From Flavobacterium sp. J49 (GTDB lineage: Bacteria > Bacteroidota > Bacteroidia > Flavobacteriales > Flavobacteriaceae): a stretch of DNA of 64,000 nt. This document shows positions 1-9,764 of this stretch, in pieces (the first letter of the stretch is position 1; each line of letters opens with the position of its first letter). Below the pieces are notes generated by a model, which ran no database searches, was not told the origin of the DNA, and worked only from the letters and a program-made list of their open reading frames with translations. The stretch is taken from contig NZ_JAAQQU010000098.1 in assembly GCF_011742145.1 (NCBI RefSeq), positions 62,001 to 126,000 on the forward strand, in the 5' to 3' direction. The position numbers were made by a program, and so were the translations under genes.

Positions 1-1570
1 TTTTGGAATAAGAAGCCAATCCTTTTTCAGAAAGTACAACTACATTTTCGCCAAAGTCAATGACATCTGTCGCTTTTCCTACTTTAGCATCATTGTGCTT
101 GACATCAAACAATTGGTTTCCGGAAGCAATATCATAACCGTAAAACTCATCGCCATCGCCCACAAACAAGGTTTTATTATTTTCTAAAATAAAATCGGTG
201 ATGCGTTTGTCAAACTTCTCAGAGCGCCAAGCCGTAATTCCGGTTTTATCGTCTAAACACAAGACAGAATTCTTTTGGGCTTTGTAGTCCCAATAAATAT
301 AAGGCACCCATTGTTTAGCACTACCGCCGCCAAAACCACCCAACGCCATTCCGGCAGACAATCCGCTTGAGGTTTCTTCTAATCTGAATTCTTGAACTTG
401 CACTTTCCCACCAACTTGCACCAACACTTTGTCTCCCGATTTATAGATATTCGGCATACAAAAAGCACCGGTAATTTTTTCTGAAGCCCATAGTAATTTA
501 CCCGAGGCCAAATCGTGTTTTTCTACATATTTGGTGCGGTCTCTTGTTCCTAAAATCACAATATAAACCGCATCATCCGTAAATAAAGGATCCGCAATAG
601 TTCTGTAAATTTTAGAGCGTTTTCCACCACTAAATAGTCCACCATTGGCCCCTTTCATATCGTTTTCATAAGTCACTTCCCAAAGTTTTTGACCATTATT
701 GATGTTGTAAACTTGTAATCCGTCTAAGTACATGTATAACTTATCGCCTTTGATCCACAAATCCACGATGGCTCTTCTGGTAACCAATTCTTTTTCGATA
801 GTACCCAAGAAAGTCGCATCCCAAAGAATCTCTCCATTGACCGCATTGATTTTTACCAACTGGTTTTTAAATCCGGCAAACAAAGCGCCTAAAGCTGTTG
901 GTTTGAAATTAATCATGATGATTTCGTTTCTGCCGGCATCGTAAATATATTTTCCAACTCCACCTTTGAAACGATTGGTCTCCCAAATTTTTTCACCGGT
1001 ATCGGCTTTGACTAAAATTACAGAGGCTTTTTGTGAAATTAGAAAAGCATCTAATTCATAAATGTATTTTACTGTATCCAATTCGCCTTCATCTCCACCT
1101 TCTTCAGCTTTGGTGCCTTTTTGAATCAAGTTTTGGTATTCTTCCGAATTCCACAATTCTTTTCCGGTCACGATATCGAGTACAGCGACTCTGTCGGTTC
1201 CCAATTTTCTTTCATCAAAAAGAAACAAATAACCGCCTTTGCCTTCTGCTTTTTGAATTACATATTGGTATTCGCATTTGTTGGTTTTGTTGGTGGTAAT
1301 TTTTTTGTAATCGCCACTCCAAATGGTTTTTCCGTTAACATCCAAAACCGTAGCGGAATTATCGTCTGTCGCCAAGATATATTTACCATTGTTTACAGAA
1401 ACCGCCAGGCGCGAGGCTTTGTTGTCAAATTCTGATTCCCAAACGGTTCCAAAACTTCCCGATTTTTTTCCGGCTGATTTGCCCTTGCCTATTAGTTTAC
1501 CAAACTGGGCGTTTGCTGGTAATGCGACGGCTAAACTCAGTATCAGCATTACTAAAGTAATTTTCTTCAT
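1..1570 (-). CDS. PQQ-like beta-propeller exported protein (C-terminus cut by window edge)
   Basis: An open frame runs from an ATG at 1570 to the left edge, giving about 523 residues without a stop. The N-terminus (MKKITLVMLILSLAVALPANA) is a typical signal peptide with cleavage after the AxA at about residue 21. The rest carries repeated blade-like segments of the type ALDxxTGKxLW (for example near VLDIVTGKELW, VKADTGEKIW and INAVNGEILW), which is the PQQ/YVTN beta-propeller signature. This points to a secreted or periplasmic repeat protein, probably structural or binding; no catalytic motif is visible. A glycine-rich insert lies near residues 415-430. The gene downstream is outside the window, so the full length is unknown. 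The fold is well supported but the function is not. Confidence 0.8.
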   Translation of the reverse strand, partial: MKKITLVMLILSLAVALPANAQFGKLIGKGKSAGKKSGSFGTVWESEFDNKASRLAVSVNNGKYILATDDNSATVLDVNGKTIWSGDYKKITTNKTNKCEYQYVIQKAEGKGGYLFLFDERKLGTDRVAVLDIVTGKELWNSEEYQNLIQKGTKAEEGGDEGELDTVKYIYELDAFLISQKASVILVKADTGEKIWETNRFKGGVGKYIYDAGRNEIIMINFKPTALGALFAGFKNQLVKINAVNGEILWDATFLGTIEKELVTRRAIVDLWIKGDKLYMYLDGLQVYNINNGQKLWEVTYENDMKGANGGLFSGGKRSKIYRTIADPLFTDDAVYIVILGTRDRTKYVEKHDLASGKLLWASEKITGAFCMPNIYKSGDKVLVQVGGKVQVQEFRLEETSSGLSAGMALGGFGGGSAKQWVPYIYWDYKAQKNSVLCLDDKTGITAWRSEKFDKRITDFILENNKTLFVGDGDEFYGYDIASGNQLFDVKHNDAKVGKATDVIDFGENVVVLSEKGLASYSK

Positions 1571-1595
1571 TGTTTTATTGCTTTTATTGTTAGGG

Positions 1596-1967
1596 TTAAA
1601 AAGTAACGGTGTAGCGGATTTTATAGCGCTGTTGTTTTTGCAGTTTGAATTTGAATTTGTGATCGAGAATGTAGCTCGACATGAAGTTGATAAAATCAAT
1701 ATTCTTGATGTCACTGTCTACTTTGAAGAAGGAAGAAACTTTCCCGTTTTGAACCACGCCAATGTCTATGACCATAGTGCCTTTGACATCAGCATATTTT
1801 TTGTTTTTCTTTTTAAGAAATTCCTCCGATTGGAAAACTTCATCAATTTCTTTGGTAACGGTTTCCGCTACTGCTTCCTCATCTGTCAGTACCGGTTTTT
1901 GGGCCAATACATTTTGAGCAGACAGCAGGAAAAAAGCGATTACCAATAGTGCCTTACTTATTTTCAT
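1596..1967 (-). CDS. small exported protein with TonB-C-terminal-like domain
   Basis: A 123-residue protein with a clear signal peptide (MKISKALLVIAFFLLSAQNVLA, then QKP). The mature part contains a strand-rich region, roughly residues 63-123, with a pattern like the TonB C-terminal fold (MVIDIGVVQNGKV followed by a terminal YKIRYTVTF strand). It has no transmembrane anchor and no proline-rich spacer, so it is not a canonical TonB. It lies 25 bp upstream of the PQQ-like gene on the same strand, so the two are probably co-transcribed. Assignment to the TonB-like superfamily is an inference from strand pattern only. Confidence 0.65.
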   Translation of the reverse strand: MKISKALLVIAFFLLSAQNVLAQKPVLTDEEAVAETVTKEIDEVFQSEEFLKKKNKKYADVKGTMVIDIGVVQNGKVSSFFKVDSDIKNIDFINFMSSYILDHKFKFKLQKQQRYKIRYTVTF

Positions 1968-2020
1968 GGTTATTAGGTTGTTAAATACATAACAAACCTA
2001 TAGCGAAATACTAAGGCAGG

Positions 2021-2042
2021 AAATACGGCAAATGTCGTATTT
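2021..2042. repeat. short palindrome between the GSCFA gene and the TonB-C-like gene
   Basis: AAATACGGC and GTCGTATTT form a 9-bp inverted repeat (one G-T pair) around a 4-base loop. It directly follows the stop codon of the GSCFA gene on the minus strand and precedes the next gene. No T tract follows in the minus direction, so it is a weak terminator candidate or an operator. Confidence 0.3.
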
Positions 2043-2044
2043 TG

Positions 2045-3001
2045 TTAAAATTGAAAGTGCGGAAATTCGGCTTGTAACCTGATAATCTTTTGGTTAAGGG
2101 TTGCCAAAAATTGTTGGTGACTGGCCGTATCAGGATTAAACGGACGATGCGCTAAGGCTTTTTGAATGTTGGCAACCTCTTGCATTGTCTCAAAACACTT
2201 TGGGGCAACATAATGCTCCAAAAATCGAGTCCAGATGTAGTCTATGGCGATTTGACTGGGATGCAACATGTCTTCGGCATAAAAACGATAATCCCGAAGT
2301 TCATCCATCATGATTTCGTAAGATGGGAAATAATTAGTGTTCAGTGCGAAGTGTTCAGTATTCAATAATTTGTGCAAAGCCGAGATAAGATGTGCTTTGC
2401 TGCGTTGGTTTTCTGTGAAACCGTCTTTGATATGGCGCACGGGAGAAATGGTGAAAATAAAACGACAATCAGGATTTACTTTTTGGATTAAAGCGATTGT
2501 ATTTTGGATGGATTGCTGAATGATTTCGGGCGACAGGATTTCTTTAGCAAACTCTTTTTGGGGAATTTTATGGCAATTGGCAACGATTTCATTAGTCGAA
2601 TTTAATCGGTAAACCCAAGACGTTCCGTAAGTAACAATCACATGACTTGCTTGAAGGATTAGATTGTTGGATTGTTGGATTATCAGATTTAGCCTTTCTA
2701 AGAATACTTCTTTATCAGCATGACTCAACTCTGAATGGACTTCATAACAATGCCATAAATCGTTGTGATAGAAAACATCGGATTCTGTAAACATGCGTTG
2801 GTTCACTATCCGATTAACAAGTTTCTCAATTGAAACCGGATTAAAAATTATCCCAAACGGATTGGTGGTCATTTGGAATTTATAATAGTGGAATTTATCT
2901 CCCATATTCTCGGCAAAACAAGAACCCAAAGCCAATAACTTGACGTTATAGTCTATTGGATATTCATAACAAGCAACGGGAACTTTGGTGTTAAAATTCA
3001 T
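2045..3001 (-). CDS. GSCFA domain-containing protein (SGNH-type hydrolase fold)
   Basis: 318 residues. The family-defining GSCFA motif is present at residues 26-30 (LGSCFAENMG), the position of the block I serine of SGNH hydrolases. A C-terminal AEDMLHPS segment matches the block V Asp-x-x-His. There is no signal peptide, so it is probably cytoplasmic. GSCFA proteins are common in Bacteroidota but their substrate is unknown, and I do not assign one. The gene is read toward the TonB-C-like gene and lies downstream of the terminator of the lipoprotein gene at 3092, so it is probably transcribed from its own promoter. A TATTTTTG -7-like sequence lies at 3018-3025 on the minus strand, without a convincing -33. 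Confidence 0.85.
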   Translation of the reverse strand: MNFNTKVPVACYEYPIDYNVKLLALGSCFAENMGDKFHYYKFQMTTNPFGIIFNPVSIEKLVNRIVNQRMFTESDVFYHNDLWHCYEVHSELSHADKEVFLERLNLIIQQSNNLILQASHVIVTYGTSWVYRLNSTNEIVANCHKIPQKEFAKEILSPEIIQQSIQNTIALIQKVNPDCRFIFTISPVRHIKDGFTENQRSKAHLISALHKLLNTEHFALNTNYFPSYEIMMDELRDYRFYAEDMLHPSQIAIDYIWTRFLEHYVAPKCFETMQEVANIQKALAHRPFNPDTASHQQFLATLNQKIIRLQAEFPHFQF

Positions 3002-3032
3002 AGGTTACAATTTGGTTCAAAAATACAAAATA

Positions 3033-3064
3033 AAAACCCTTTCCTTGACAGTGGAAAGGGTTTT
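3033..3064 (-). terminator. intrinsic terminator of the 3092-3868 lipoprotein gene
   Basis: AAAACCCTTTCC and GGAAAGGGTTTT form a perfect 12-bp stem with an 8-base loop and a U-run at the 3' end on the minus strand, 28 bp past the stop codon. Confidence 0.85.
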
Positions 3065-3091
3065 CGGTTTGAATATAGTGTTTGACTTTAA

Positions 3092-3868
3092 TTATTTTAT
3101 ATAAACAAATTGGTATTGGTATTCGCCGTTATCACTGTAAAGTGCTACAGGATAATTGCTGGAGTTGTAATCGGCTTGCAAAGTGACTTGAGTAGCCGCA
3201 TTTCCTGAAATCGTAGTAGTTTGCTGTGTCATATTGTGTTGCATCCCAAACAATCCGTTGGCTATAAAGCTGTATAATTTAATGGCATTGATTCCGGTTA
3301 CATTGTGCATTGGATGGTGAGCATTGTCATAAGCATAAGCAACGCTAAAAGACAAAGTAGTTGAACTGTAATCTCTTTGACTTACTTCTCCGTTTTGGAA
3401 ATAGAATTTTTCCGTAATGTCCGATAAATTAGTTTGTGAATTAGTATCTCCAATGAAACCTGTTACCAAAACAGAACCATCAATGTTGTAGGTAAATACA
3501 TTTTTGAAACCATAATTATTAGCCGGTTGTAATTTGACAACTTCGGTTAATTGATTATTGGCGTTATAAGTAAACTGCGTTGTAGTCGTATTTTGATTTG
3601 AAGCATTAAAACGTTTGATTTCAGTAATTAAATCACCGTTGTAAACATATTTATCATACCCGATTCCGTCAGTTTGTGCTTCTATTTCGAAGCTAACTTT
3701 AGTCAATTTAGTTCCGTTGTATGAAAATGTATGTGTAGCATTTTGGCCCATAGTAAGGGCTGTCAATTTCTTCAACAACACCGGATTGTCGGCATCACTA
3801 TCGCTAGAGCACGATACAAACGTTAAAAAAAATAAGGAAACTAAAAGAAGTTGTAGCGCTTTTTTCAT
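3092..3868 (-). CDS. exported lipoprotein with YD-repeat-like strands
   Basis: The protein begins MKKALQLLLVSLFFLTFVSC, a signal peptide ending in a lipobox with cysteine at residue 20, followed by SSDSDAD, an acidic/serine start typical of surface lipoproteins in this phylum. I prefer the second ATG (3868) over the one two codons upstream because it gives the standard MKK signal start. The body holds repeated short strands resembling RHS/YD repeats (TFSYNGTKLTKV, QFTYNANNQLTEV). The neighbour at 4093-4923 has the same architecture (lipobox, FNYNDNKLNEI, FSYNNGKLVTF), so the two look like diverged tandem paralogues. Function is unknown; an outer-membrane-anchored beta-sheet protein is the safest description. 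Confidence 0.75.
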   Translation of the reverse strand: MKKALQLLLVSLFFLTFVSCSSDSDADNPVLLKKLTALTMGQNATHTFSYNGTKLTKVSFEIEAQTDGIGYDKYVYNGDLITEIKRFNASNQNTTTTQFTYNANNQLTEVVKLQPANNYGFKNVFTYNIDGSVLVTGFIGDTNSQTNLSDITEKFYFQNGEVSQRDYSSTTLSFSVAYAYDNAHHPMHNVTGINAIKLYSFIANGLFGMQHNMTQQTTTISGNAATQVTLQADYNSSNYPVALYSDNGEYQYQFVYIK

Positions 3869-4029
3869 AATCACATTAGTAGTTTATTGCATAGACTTTG
3901 CTGGGGCATGTTCTATTTCAAGTCAAATGTAGATAAGCCGCTCTTTGGGAAGAAAATTTTTCGATATACAGTCAATAAATCTGTTATTCGGCATATTTTG
4001 AATGACAAGATGCCTTTAATCGATAAAAT

Positions 4030-4063
4030 AAAACCCTTTCAATCAATCAATTAAAAGGGTTTT
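4030..4063 (-). terminator. intrinsic terminator of the 4093-4923 lipoprotein gene
   Basis: AAAACCCTTT and AAAGGGTTTT form a 10-bp stem around an AATCAATCAA-containing loop, followed by a U-run on the minus strand. Its arms share the AAAACCCTTT core with the terminator at 3033-3064, which supports duplication of gene plus terminator. Confidence 0.8.
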
Positions 4064-4092
4064 AACTGTGAGAATACTGTATTTTTAAAGAA

Positions 4093-4923
4093 TCAATACT
4101 CTATGTCGGTTATTCGGATTAAATAAAGTGTGTTTCCACCCAAATCTTCATTGGTATAATAATCAAATCTTATTGGAAATTGGCGCTCATCATATTCCAA
4201 AACGTACTCTTTGGCAATCACATAATTGGTAAACAAAACCCCGTTCATGTAAGCATCAACATAACTGTAATCTAAAACCAAATTGTTGGTGTTCATTTCA
4301 TTAATCCAAGGTATGAGCAAAGAAAATCCTTTGATGTTTTTGTACGGATTTATTTTGGTATCGTACTCATAAAATCGATCTATGTAATTAATTTCATTTG
4401 TACTGGAATTATTGATAACATGACTGTATACATCTTCAACCAAATTACCGTTCTCAAAAAAAAGTGTTCCGCTTAAGGTTTCGGATGGATTAGAAATAGA
4501 ACTGCTGTAAATCAATTTGATGTAATCAACCGTTCCGTCTGTTTGATGGGTATAAACCGTATTTTCATTTCTGTTGGTTAAAACATCAAACTTGTCAAAA
4601 GTCACTAACTTTCCATTATTGTAACTGAAATTCTCAACAAATCGCAATGCATTGGCTTCATAGAATTCTACCTTAGTAATAAAATCTCCTGTGTAGGTAA
4701 ACACCTTTCTTTGTGCTGCATTGTAGAAAATCTCATTCAGCTTATTATCGTTGTAATTAAAAGTTCCTTCTCTTGAACCTATAGTATTGCCGCTATCTTG
4801 ATAATAATCTATGGTCTTTCTCGGAAAATTCAATAATTCTACTTGTTCAGCCGAATCATCACTTCCGGAACAAGAGGTCAAAACTACAGTCAATAGGGAT
4901 AAAATCGATATTAACTTTTTCAT
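4093..4923 (-). CDS. exported lipoprotein, paralogue of the neighbouring gene
   Basis: 276 residues beginning MKKLISILSLLTVVLTSC, a lipoprotein signal with cysteine at residue 18 followed by SGSDDSAEQ. The rest is strand-rich with YD-like turns (FNYNDNKLNEIFYNA, FSYNNGKLVTFDKF, VYTHQTDGTVDYIKL). It starts 4 bp after the alaS stop codon on the same strand, so it may be read through from alaS, but it has its own terminator. Function is unknown. The tandem relation to the 3092-3868 gene is inferred from matching layout and terminators, not from an alignment. Confidence 0.75.
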   Translation of the reverse strand: MKKLISILSLLTVVLTSCSGSDDSAEQVELLNFPRKTIDYYQDSGNTIGSREGTFNYNDNKLNEIFYNAAQRKVFTYTGDFITKVEFYEANALRFVENFSYNNGKLVTFDKFDVLTNRNENTVYTHQTDGTVDYIKLIYSSSISNPSETLSGTLFFENGNLVEDVYSHVINNSSTNEINYIDRFYEYDTKINPYKNIKGFSLLIPWINEMNTNNLVLDYSYVDAYMNGVLFTNYVIAKEYVLEYDERQFPIRFDYYTNEDLGGNTLYLIRITDIEY

Positions 4924-4927
4924 ACTT

Positions 4928-7564
4928 TTATTTTATAAACCCAATAGCTTTTTCTAAAGCTTCTTTAATTCCGGCTACATTCTTTCCTCCGGCTGTAGCA
5001 AAAAACGGTTGACCGCCGCCGCCGCCTTGGATGTATTTCCCCAATTCGCGAACAACTGTTCCCGCGTTTAGGTTTTTCTCGGCTACCAATTCTTTTGAAA
5101 TATAACAAGTCAACATAGGTTTGTCTTCCTCAGCTGTGGCTAAAACCAAGAATAAATTGGTTCCCAAAGTTCCTAATTCATAAGCCAAATCTTTAGCGCC
5201 TTCAGGATTCAAATCGACTTGAGTCGCTAAGAATTTTACACCGCTGACTTCTTGTAATTGAGCCGCCAATTCGCCTTTTAAGTTCTTAGCTTTTTCTTTT
5301 AACAATTGCTCAATTTGCTTTTTCAGTTTCGCATTGTCTTCTTGCAAAGAAACTACAGCTTTGATGGTATCTTGTGGATTTTTCAAAGTTTCCTTTATCG
5401 TTGCCAAAGCATTTTCCTGCTGTGTAAAGAAATCTTTCACTGCATCACCGGTAATCGCTTCAATACGACGAATTCCAGCCGCCACCGCACCTTCGGAAAC
5501 AATTTTGAAATGCCAAATATCCGCCGTGTTTTTAACGTGAATTCCACCACACAATTCTTTACTATCGCCGAATTCAATCATGCGGACAGTGTCGCCATAT
5601 TTCTCTCCAAACAAAGCCATAGCTCCTTTGTCCAAAGCTTCTTGAATCGGAATATTTCTGTATTCTCCTAATTGGAGTTGGGCTTCAATTTGAGCATTCA
5701 CACTGGCTTCCACCTGACGCAATTCTTCGTCGGTAACTTTGCTGAAATGCGAAAAGTCAAAACGCAAATAGTTCGGATTCACTAACGACCCTTTTTGCTC
5801 TACGTGTGTTCCCAAAATAGTTCTCAAAGCCAAATGCATCAAATGCGTAGCCGAGTGATTTTTGGAGGTCGAGGTTCTCAAATCGGTATTGACTTTGGCC
5901 ACAAAAGCAGCGTTTACATTCTCCGGCAATTGTTTGGCGAAATGCAAAATCAGGTTGTTTTCTTTTTTGGTATCGATGATGTCAATCGTTTCATTGGCTG
6001 AAACCAAAGTTCCTTTATCACCTACTTGTCCGCCGCCTTCCGGATAGAATGGCGTGTTGTCTAAAACAATTTGGTATAAAACACCGTCTTTTTTACTGTC
6101 AACTTTACGAATACGAGTGATTCTTACTTCATTTTCCGTTTGGTCATAACCCACGAATGTTTCCACATTACCCGGAATCAAAACCGACCAATCTTCTGTC
6201 GATACTTCCGAAGCAGCGCGCGAACGGTTTTTTTGTTCCTGCATAGCCGCATCGAATTCGCTTTCGTTAAACGACATGCCTTTTTCTTTCAAAATCAAAG
6301 CCGTTAAATCTTTTGGAAAACCAAACGTATCGTATAATTCGAACGCTTTCGCGCCCGGAACTTCCGTTCCTTTGTTTTGTGCCACAACATTTTCCAACAA
6401 CTGTAATCCTTGTTCCAACGTTCTCAAGAAAGAAGCTTCTTCTTCGCGAATTACATTGGTCACCAATTGTTGTTGGGATTTAATTTCCGGGAAGAATTCA
6501 CCCATTTGATTGGCTAAAACTTCTACTAATTTGTTGATAAATGGTTCTTTGGTATTTAAAAACGTAAAGCCGTAACGAATCGCACGACGCAAAATTCTTC
6601 GGATTACATAACCTGCGCCGGTGTTTGACGGCAATTGTCCGTCGGCAATAGCGAAAGCCACAGCACGAACGTGATCCACGATTACACGAATGGCAATGTT
6701 GGTTTTGTTTTGTTCCTCGCTTATATTTTTAACTTCATTCGAAGTATATTTTAATCTTGTAATTTCTTCTATTTTGGCAATCAGCGGAGTGAAAACATCG
6801 GTGTCATAGTTTGACGTTACGTTTTGCATCGCCATACACAAACGTTCAAATCCCATTCCGGTATCGACGTGTTGTGCCGGTAATTTTTCCAACGAACCAT
6901 CAGCCTTACGGTTGAATTCCATGAAGACGTTGTTCCAAATTTCCACCACTTGCGGATGATCGGCGTTTACTAGACTTCTTCCTGAAACAGCGGCTCTCTC
7001 GGCATCGGTTCTTAAATCGATATGGATTTCGGAACACGGACCACACGGACCTTGGTCACCCATTTCCCAGAAGTTGTCTTTTTTATTACCCAAAATGATT
7101 CGGTCTTCAGAAACGTACTGTTTCCAAATGTCAAAAGCTTCTTGATCGAACGGTACATTCTCAGCCGGATTACCTTCAAAAACAGAGACATATAAACGGT
7201 CTTTGTCTAATTTCAACACTTCGGTTAGGAACTCCCATGCCCAAGCCAGCGCTTCTTTTTTGAAGTAATCGCCGAAGGACCAGTTGCCGAGCATTTCGAA
7301 CATCGTGTGGTGGTAAGTATCAAAACCTACATCTTCCAAATCGTTGTGTTTTCCGGAGACACGAAGACATTTTTGCGTATCGGCGATACGTGGACTTTTG
7401 GGTGTCCCGTTTCCTAAAAAGTATTCTTTGAATTGCGCCATACCCGAGTTGTTGAACATCAGGGTTGGATCGTCTTTTAAAACGATTGGAGCCGATGGTA
7501 CGATTAAGTGTCCTTTGCTTTCAAAGAATTGTAAGTAGGCTTTTCGAATGTCTTGTGATTTCAT
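4928..7564 (-). CDS. alaS: alanyl-tRNA synthetase
   Basis: 878 residues, the usual bacterial length. The class II catalytic domain is at the N-terminus ([19 protein letters not shown], then the conserved [13 protein letters not shown] and GNWSFGDYF segments). The editing domain carries the zinc-binding HxxxH of the HSATHLMH type and the downstream CGGIHVKNT segment with the Cys and His ligands. A coiled region ([16 protein letters not shown]) leads to the C-Ala domain ending in a glycine-rich [15 protein letters not shown] stretch. It charges tRNA-Ala and clears mischarged Ser and Gly. The start is the first ATG of the frame and matches the family N-terminus. A 187-bp divergent spacer separates it from the M23 peptidase gene. 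Confidence 0.98.
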   Translation of the reverse strand: MKSQDIRKAYLQFFESKGHLIVPSAPIVLKDDPTLMFNNSGMAQFKEYFLGNGTPKSPRIADTQKCLRVSGKHNDLEDVGFDTYHHTMFEMLGNWSFGDYFKKEALAWAWEFLTEVLKLDKDRLYVSVFEGNPAENVPFDQEAFDIWKQYVSEDRIILGNKKDNFWEMGDQGPCGPCSEIHIDLRTDAERAAVSGRSLVNADHPQVVEIWNNVFMEFNRKADGSLEKLPAQHVDTGMGFERLCMAMQNVTSNYDTDVFTPLIAKIEEITRLKYTSNEVKNISEEQNKTNIAIRVIVDHVRAVAFAIADGQLPSNTGAGYVIRRILRRAIRYGFTFLNTKEPFINKLVEVLANQMGEFFPEIKSQQQLVTNVIREEEASFLRTLEQGLQLLENVVAQNKGTEVPGAKAFELYDTFGFPKDLTALILKEKGMSFNESEFDAAMQEQKNRSRAASEVSTEDWSVLIPGNVETFVGYDQTENEVRITRIRKVDSKKDGVLYQIVLDNTPFYPEGGGQVGDKGTLVSANETIDIIDTKKENNLILHFAKQLPENVNAAFVAKVNTDLRTSTSKNHSATHLMHLALRTILGTHVEQKGSLVNPNYLRFDFSHFSKVTDEELRQVEASVNAQIEAQLQLGEYRNIPIQEALDKGAMALFGEKYGDTVRMIEFGDSKELCGGIHVKNTADIWHFKIVSEGAVAAGIRRIEAITGDAVKDFFTQQENALATIKETLKNPQDTIKAVVSLQEDNAKLKKQIEQLLKEKAKNLKGELAAQLQEVSGVKFLATQVDLNPEGAKDLAYELGTLGTNLFLVLATAEEDKPMLTCYISKELVAEKNLNAGTVVRELGKYIQGGGGGQPFFATAGGKNVAGIKEALEKAIGFIK

Positions 7565-7689
7565 TTTTTATGTTAATTCGATTATTTGTTTATACGGTCA
7601 TTTGGTTGGTTTGTGATTTCAAATAACCGAATCCACGAATAACCATATTCAGTTCTAAAATAAATTTAGGGATTGACTGAAACATTTGT

Positions 7690-7697
7690 TAAATTTG
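7690..7697 (+). promoter_or_regulatory. candidate -7 element for the M23 peptidase gene
   Basis: TAAATTTG matches the Bacteroidota -7 consensus TAnnTTTG, 55 bp before the ATG at 7752. A TTG at 7673-7675 is only 14 bp away, so the -33 is imperfect. Confidence 0.4.
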
Positions 7698-7751
7698 TTC
7701 GTACAACCATTGTTTTCTTAAAACAAGCACAAAAATAGTATAAAATAAAAG

Positions 7752-8732
7752 ATGGCGAAAAAAGTAAAGTATTATTTCGATACCGAAAGTTTAGCTTACC
7801 GAAAAATCAAGCCGAAATTATCCAAGAAACTGGGTTACATCGGTTTATTTTTAGTGGCATCGGGTTTGTTTGGCTTTTTGTGTTTTGTGGTTTTACTGAA
7901 CAGTTCCTATCTGGAAACGCCTAAAGACCGATTACAGGCGCGTGAAATAGAAACGATGAAATTGCGTTACGCCATTTTGAATAAAAAGATAGACCAAGTC
8001 GAAGAAGTTTTGGCCGATGTAGAAGAGCGCGACAATAATATTTACCGTGCTTATTTTAACACCTCGCCTATTCCGACAGAACAACGTAAAGCAGGTTTTG
8101 GCGGTGTAAACCGATACAAAGAATTAGAAGGATTTGACAATTCAGAATTGGTGATTAACACTTCGAAACGCGTGGATGTGATTTCTAAAGAATTGGCCAT
8201 ACAGTCTAAATCACTGGATGAAATTTTGAAATTGGCCAAAGAAAAAAACAAACTGCTTTCCGCGATTCCGGCCATTCAACCGGTAAAGAATGAACAAATG
8301 AAGCGAGTGGCTTCGGGTTTTGGTTATCGCAGTGACCCATTTACCAAAGTGCGTAAGATGCACGAAGGCATGGATTTTACAGCGAAAACTGGAACACCGA
8401 TTTTTGCCACCGGTGACGGTGTAGTGAAAAGTGCCGATAACTCGAAATCAGGTTTTGGAAATCATATTGAAATCAGTCACGGTTATGGTTATTTGACCTT
8501 GTATGCGCATTTGAGTAAGTACAAAGTCAAACGCGGACAAAGAGTCAAACGTGGCGATATTATCGGATATGTGGGAAGCACCGGTCGAAGTGAAGCACCG
8601 CACTTGCATTATGAAGTGCACAAAGACGGCAAAGTGGTGAATCCGTTGAATTTTTACTACGGAAATATTTCAGCAGCGGAATATACGGTTATTTCGAAAT
8701 TGGCGAATCAGGAGAATCAATCGCTTGACTAA
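7752..8732 (+). CDS. M23 family metallopeptidase (LytM-type murein endopeptidase)
   Basis: 326 residues. One transmembrane helix at about residues 28-50 anchors it in the inner membrane, followed by a helical, coiled-coil-like region (60-100 and 140-170). The C-terminal LytM domain (about 185-300) has the zinc ligands H204 and D208 (HEGMDF) and the HLH motif at 284-286, with H253 in YAHLS, so the metal site looks complete. It should cut peptidoglycan cross-bridges from the periplasmic side, in growth or division. The MerR gene follows 38 bp downstream on the same strand, suggesting co-transcription. Exact cleavage specificity cannot be read from sequence. Confidence 0.93.
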   Translation: MAKKVKYYFDTESLAYRKIKPKLSKKLGYIGLFLVASGLFGFLCFVVLLNSSYLETPKDRLQAREIETMKLRYAILNKKIDQVEEVLADVEERDNNIYRAYFNTSPIPTEQRKAGFGGVNRYKELEGFDNSELVINTSKRVDVISKELAIQSKSLDEILKLAKEKNKLLSAIPAIQPVKNEQMKRVASGFGYRSDPFTKVRKMHEGMDFTAKTGTPIFATGDGVVKSADNSKSGFGNHIEISHGYGYLTLYAHLSKYKVKRGQRVKRGDIIGYVGSTGRSEAPHLHYEVHKDGKVVNPLNFYYGNISAAEYTVISKLANQENQSLD

Positions 8733-8770
8733 AGTTCAGGTTTTATAAACATAGCAAAACAAGAAACACT

Positions 8771-9103
8771 ATGCATATAGAGTTAAAAGAAGGAAAGAGA
8801 TATTACAGCATCGGCGAAGTAGCCAAGGCTTTTAATGTGAACGCTTCATTGATTCGTTTTTGGGATAAAGAATTCGACATCTTGAAACCCAAGAAAAATG
8901 CCAAAGGCAACCGAATGTTCACCCCGGAAGATGTGAAAAACTTACAACTGATTTATCACTTAGTGAAAGAACGCGGCTTTACGCTGGAAGGCGCTAAAAC
9001 CCACTTGAAAGAAGGTCAAAAGAAAACCTTAGACAAGTTTGAAATCATTAGTAAACTGGAAACGGTGAAAGCCCAATTATTAAATATCAAGAACCAACTT
9101 TAG
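8771..9103 (+). CDS. MerR family transcriptional regulator
   Basis: 110 residues with an N-terminal winged helix-turn-helix (YSIGEVAKAFNVNASLIRFW, then KGNRMFTPEDVKNLQLI) typical of MerR, and a short helical dimerisation tail (residues 75-110). There are no cysteines in the tail and no effector domain, so it is not a metal sensor of the MerR/CueR kind. It follows the M23 peptidase closely and precedes the LemA gene, so a role in envelope gene control is plausible but not shown. The family call is firm; the regulon is unknown. Confidence 0.9.
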   Translation: MHIELKEGKRYYSIGEVAKAFNVNASLIRFWDKEFDILKPKKNAKGNRMFTPEDVKNLQLIYHLVKERGFTLEGAKTHLKEGQKKTLDKFEIISKLETVKAQLLNIKNQL

Positions 9104-9167
9104 GCTTGGTTTTTGTAACATTCAAAGCAATTTAAAAACTAATAACAAACCTTAAATTAAAACAAAC

Positions 9168-9755
9168 ATGGATTTTAAAAAATTTTTACCTTGGATTATT
9201 GGAATCGGATTAATCTTGATTATTGGCTTCTGGTATGTTAATGTTAAAAACGGAGCTATTGAAGTAGACCAAGCAGTTAAAAAAGAGTGGGGAAATGTTG
9301 AGACATCTTATCAAAGAAGAAATGACTTAATCGGCAATTTGGTAAACACGGTAAAAGGAGCTGCAGATTTTGAAAAAAGCACGCTAACAGCAGTAATTGA
9401 AGCCAGAGCAAAGGCAACTGCGGTTAAAATTGACCCTGCTAATGTTACACCGGAACAATTGGCGGCCTTTAACTCAGCACAATCAGGACTTTCTTCATCT
9501 TTATCGAGATTATTGGTTTCGGTGGAACAATATCCTACCCTGAAAGCTAACGAAAATTTCTTGAAACTACAAGACGAATTAGCCAGTACCGAAAACCAAA
9601 TCTTAACAGCCAGAACACGTTTTAACGAATCAGTTCAAGCATACAACAATTATGTTTTAAAAATGCCACGAAACTTAATCTTATCAGATTATAAAGAAAA
9701 AGCAGCGTTTAAAGCAGTAGAAGGTGCTGAAAAACCGGTAGAAGTAAAATTCTAA
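9168..9755 (+). CDS. LemA family protein
   Basis: 195 residues. An N-terminal transmembrane helix (about residues 8-24, WIIGIGLILIIGFWYV) precedes the helical LemA domain with the hallmark KEWGNVETSYQRRNDLIGNL segment and the later ARTRFNESVQAYNNYV motif. LemA proteins are membrane-anchored helical bundles of unclear function, often encoded beside TPM-domain proteins, as here: the next two genes are both TPM genes. It starts 64 bp after the MerR stop and is separated from the next gene by 9 bp, so the last three genes form a tight operon. Confidence 0.93.
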   Translation: MDFKKFLPWIIGIGLILIIGFWYVNVKNGAIEVDQAVKKEWGNVETSYQRRNDLIGNLVNTVKGAADFEKSTLTAVIEARAKATAVKIDPANVTPEQLAAFNSAQSGLSSSLSRLLVSVEQYPTLKANENFLKLQDELASTENQILTARTRFNESVQAYNNYVLKMPRNLILSDYKEKAAFKAVEGAEKPVEVKF

Positions 9756-9764
9756 TTCATAACA

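Noticed and set aside
1323..1949. 208-codon plus-strand open frame
   Set aside because: It is antisense to the start of the PQQ-like gene and to the TonB-C-like gene, both of which have signal peptides and sensible sequences. Its own translation has no recognisable features.
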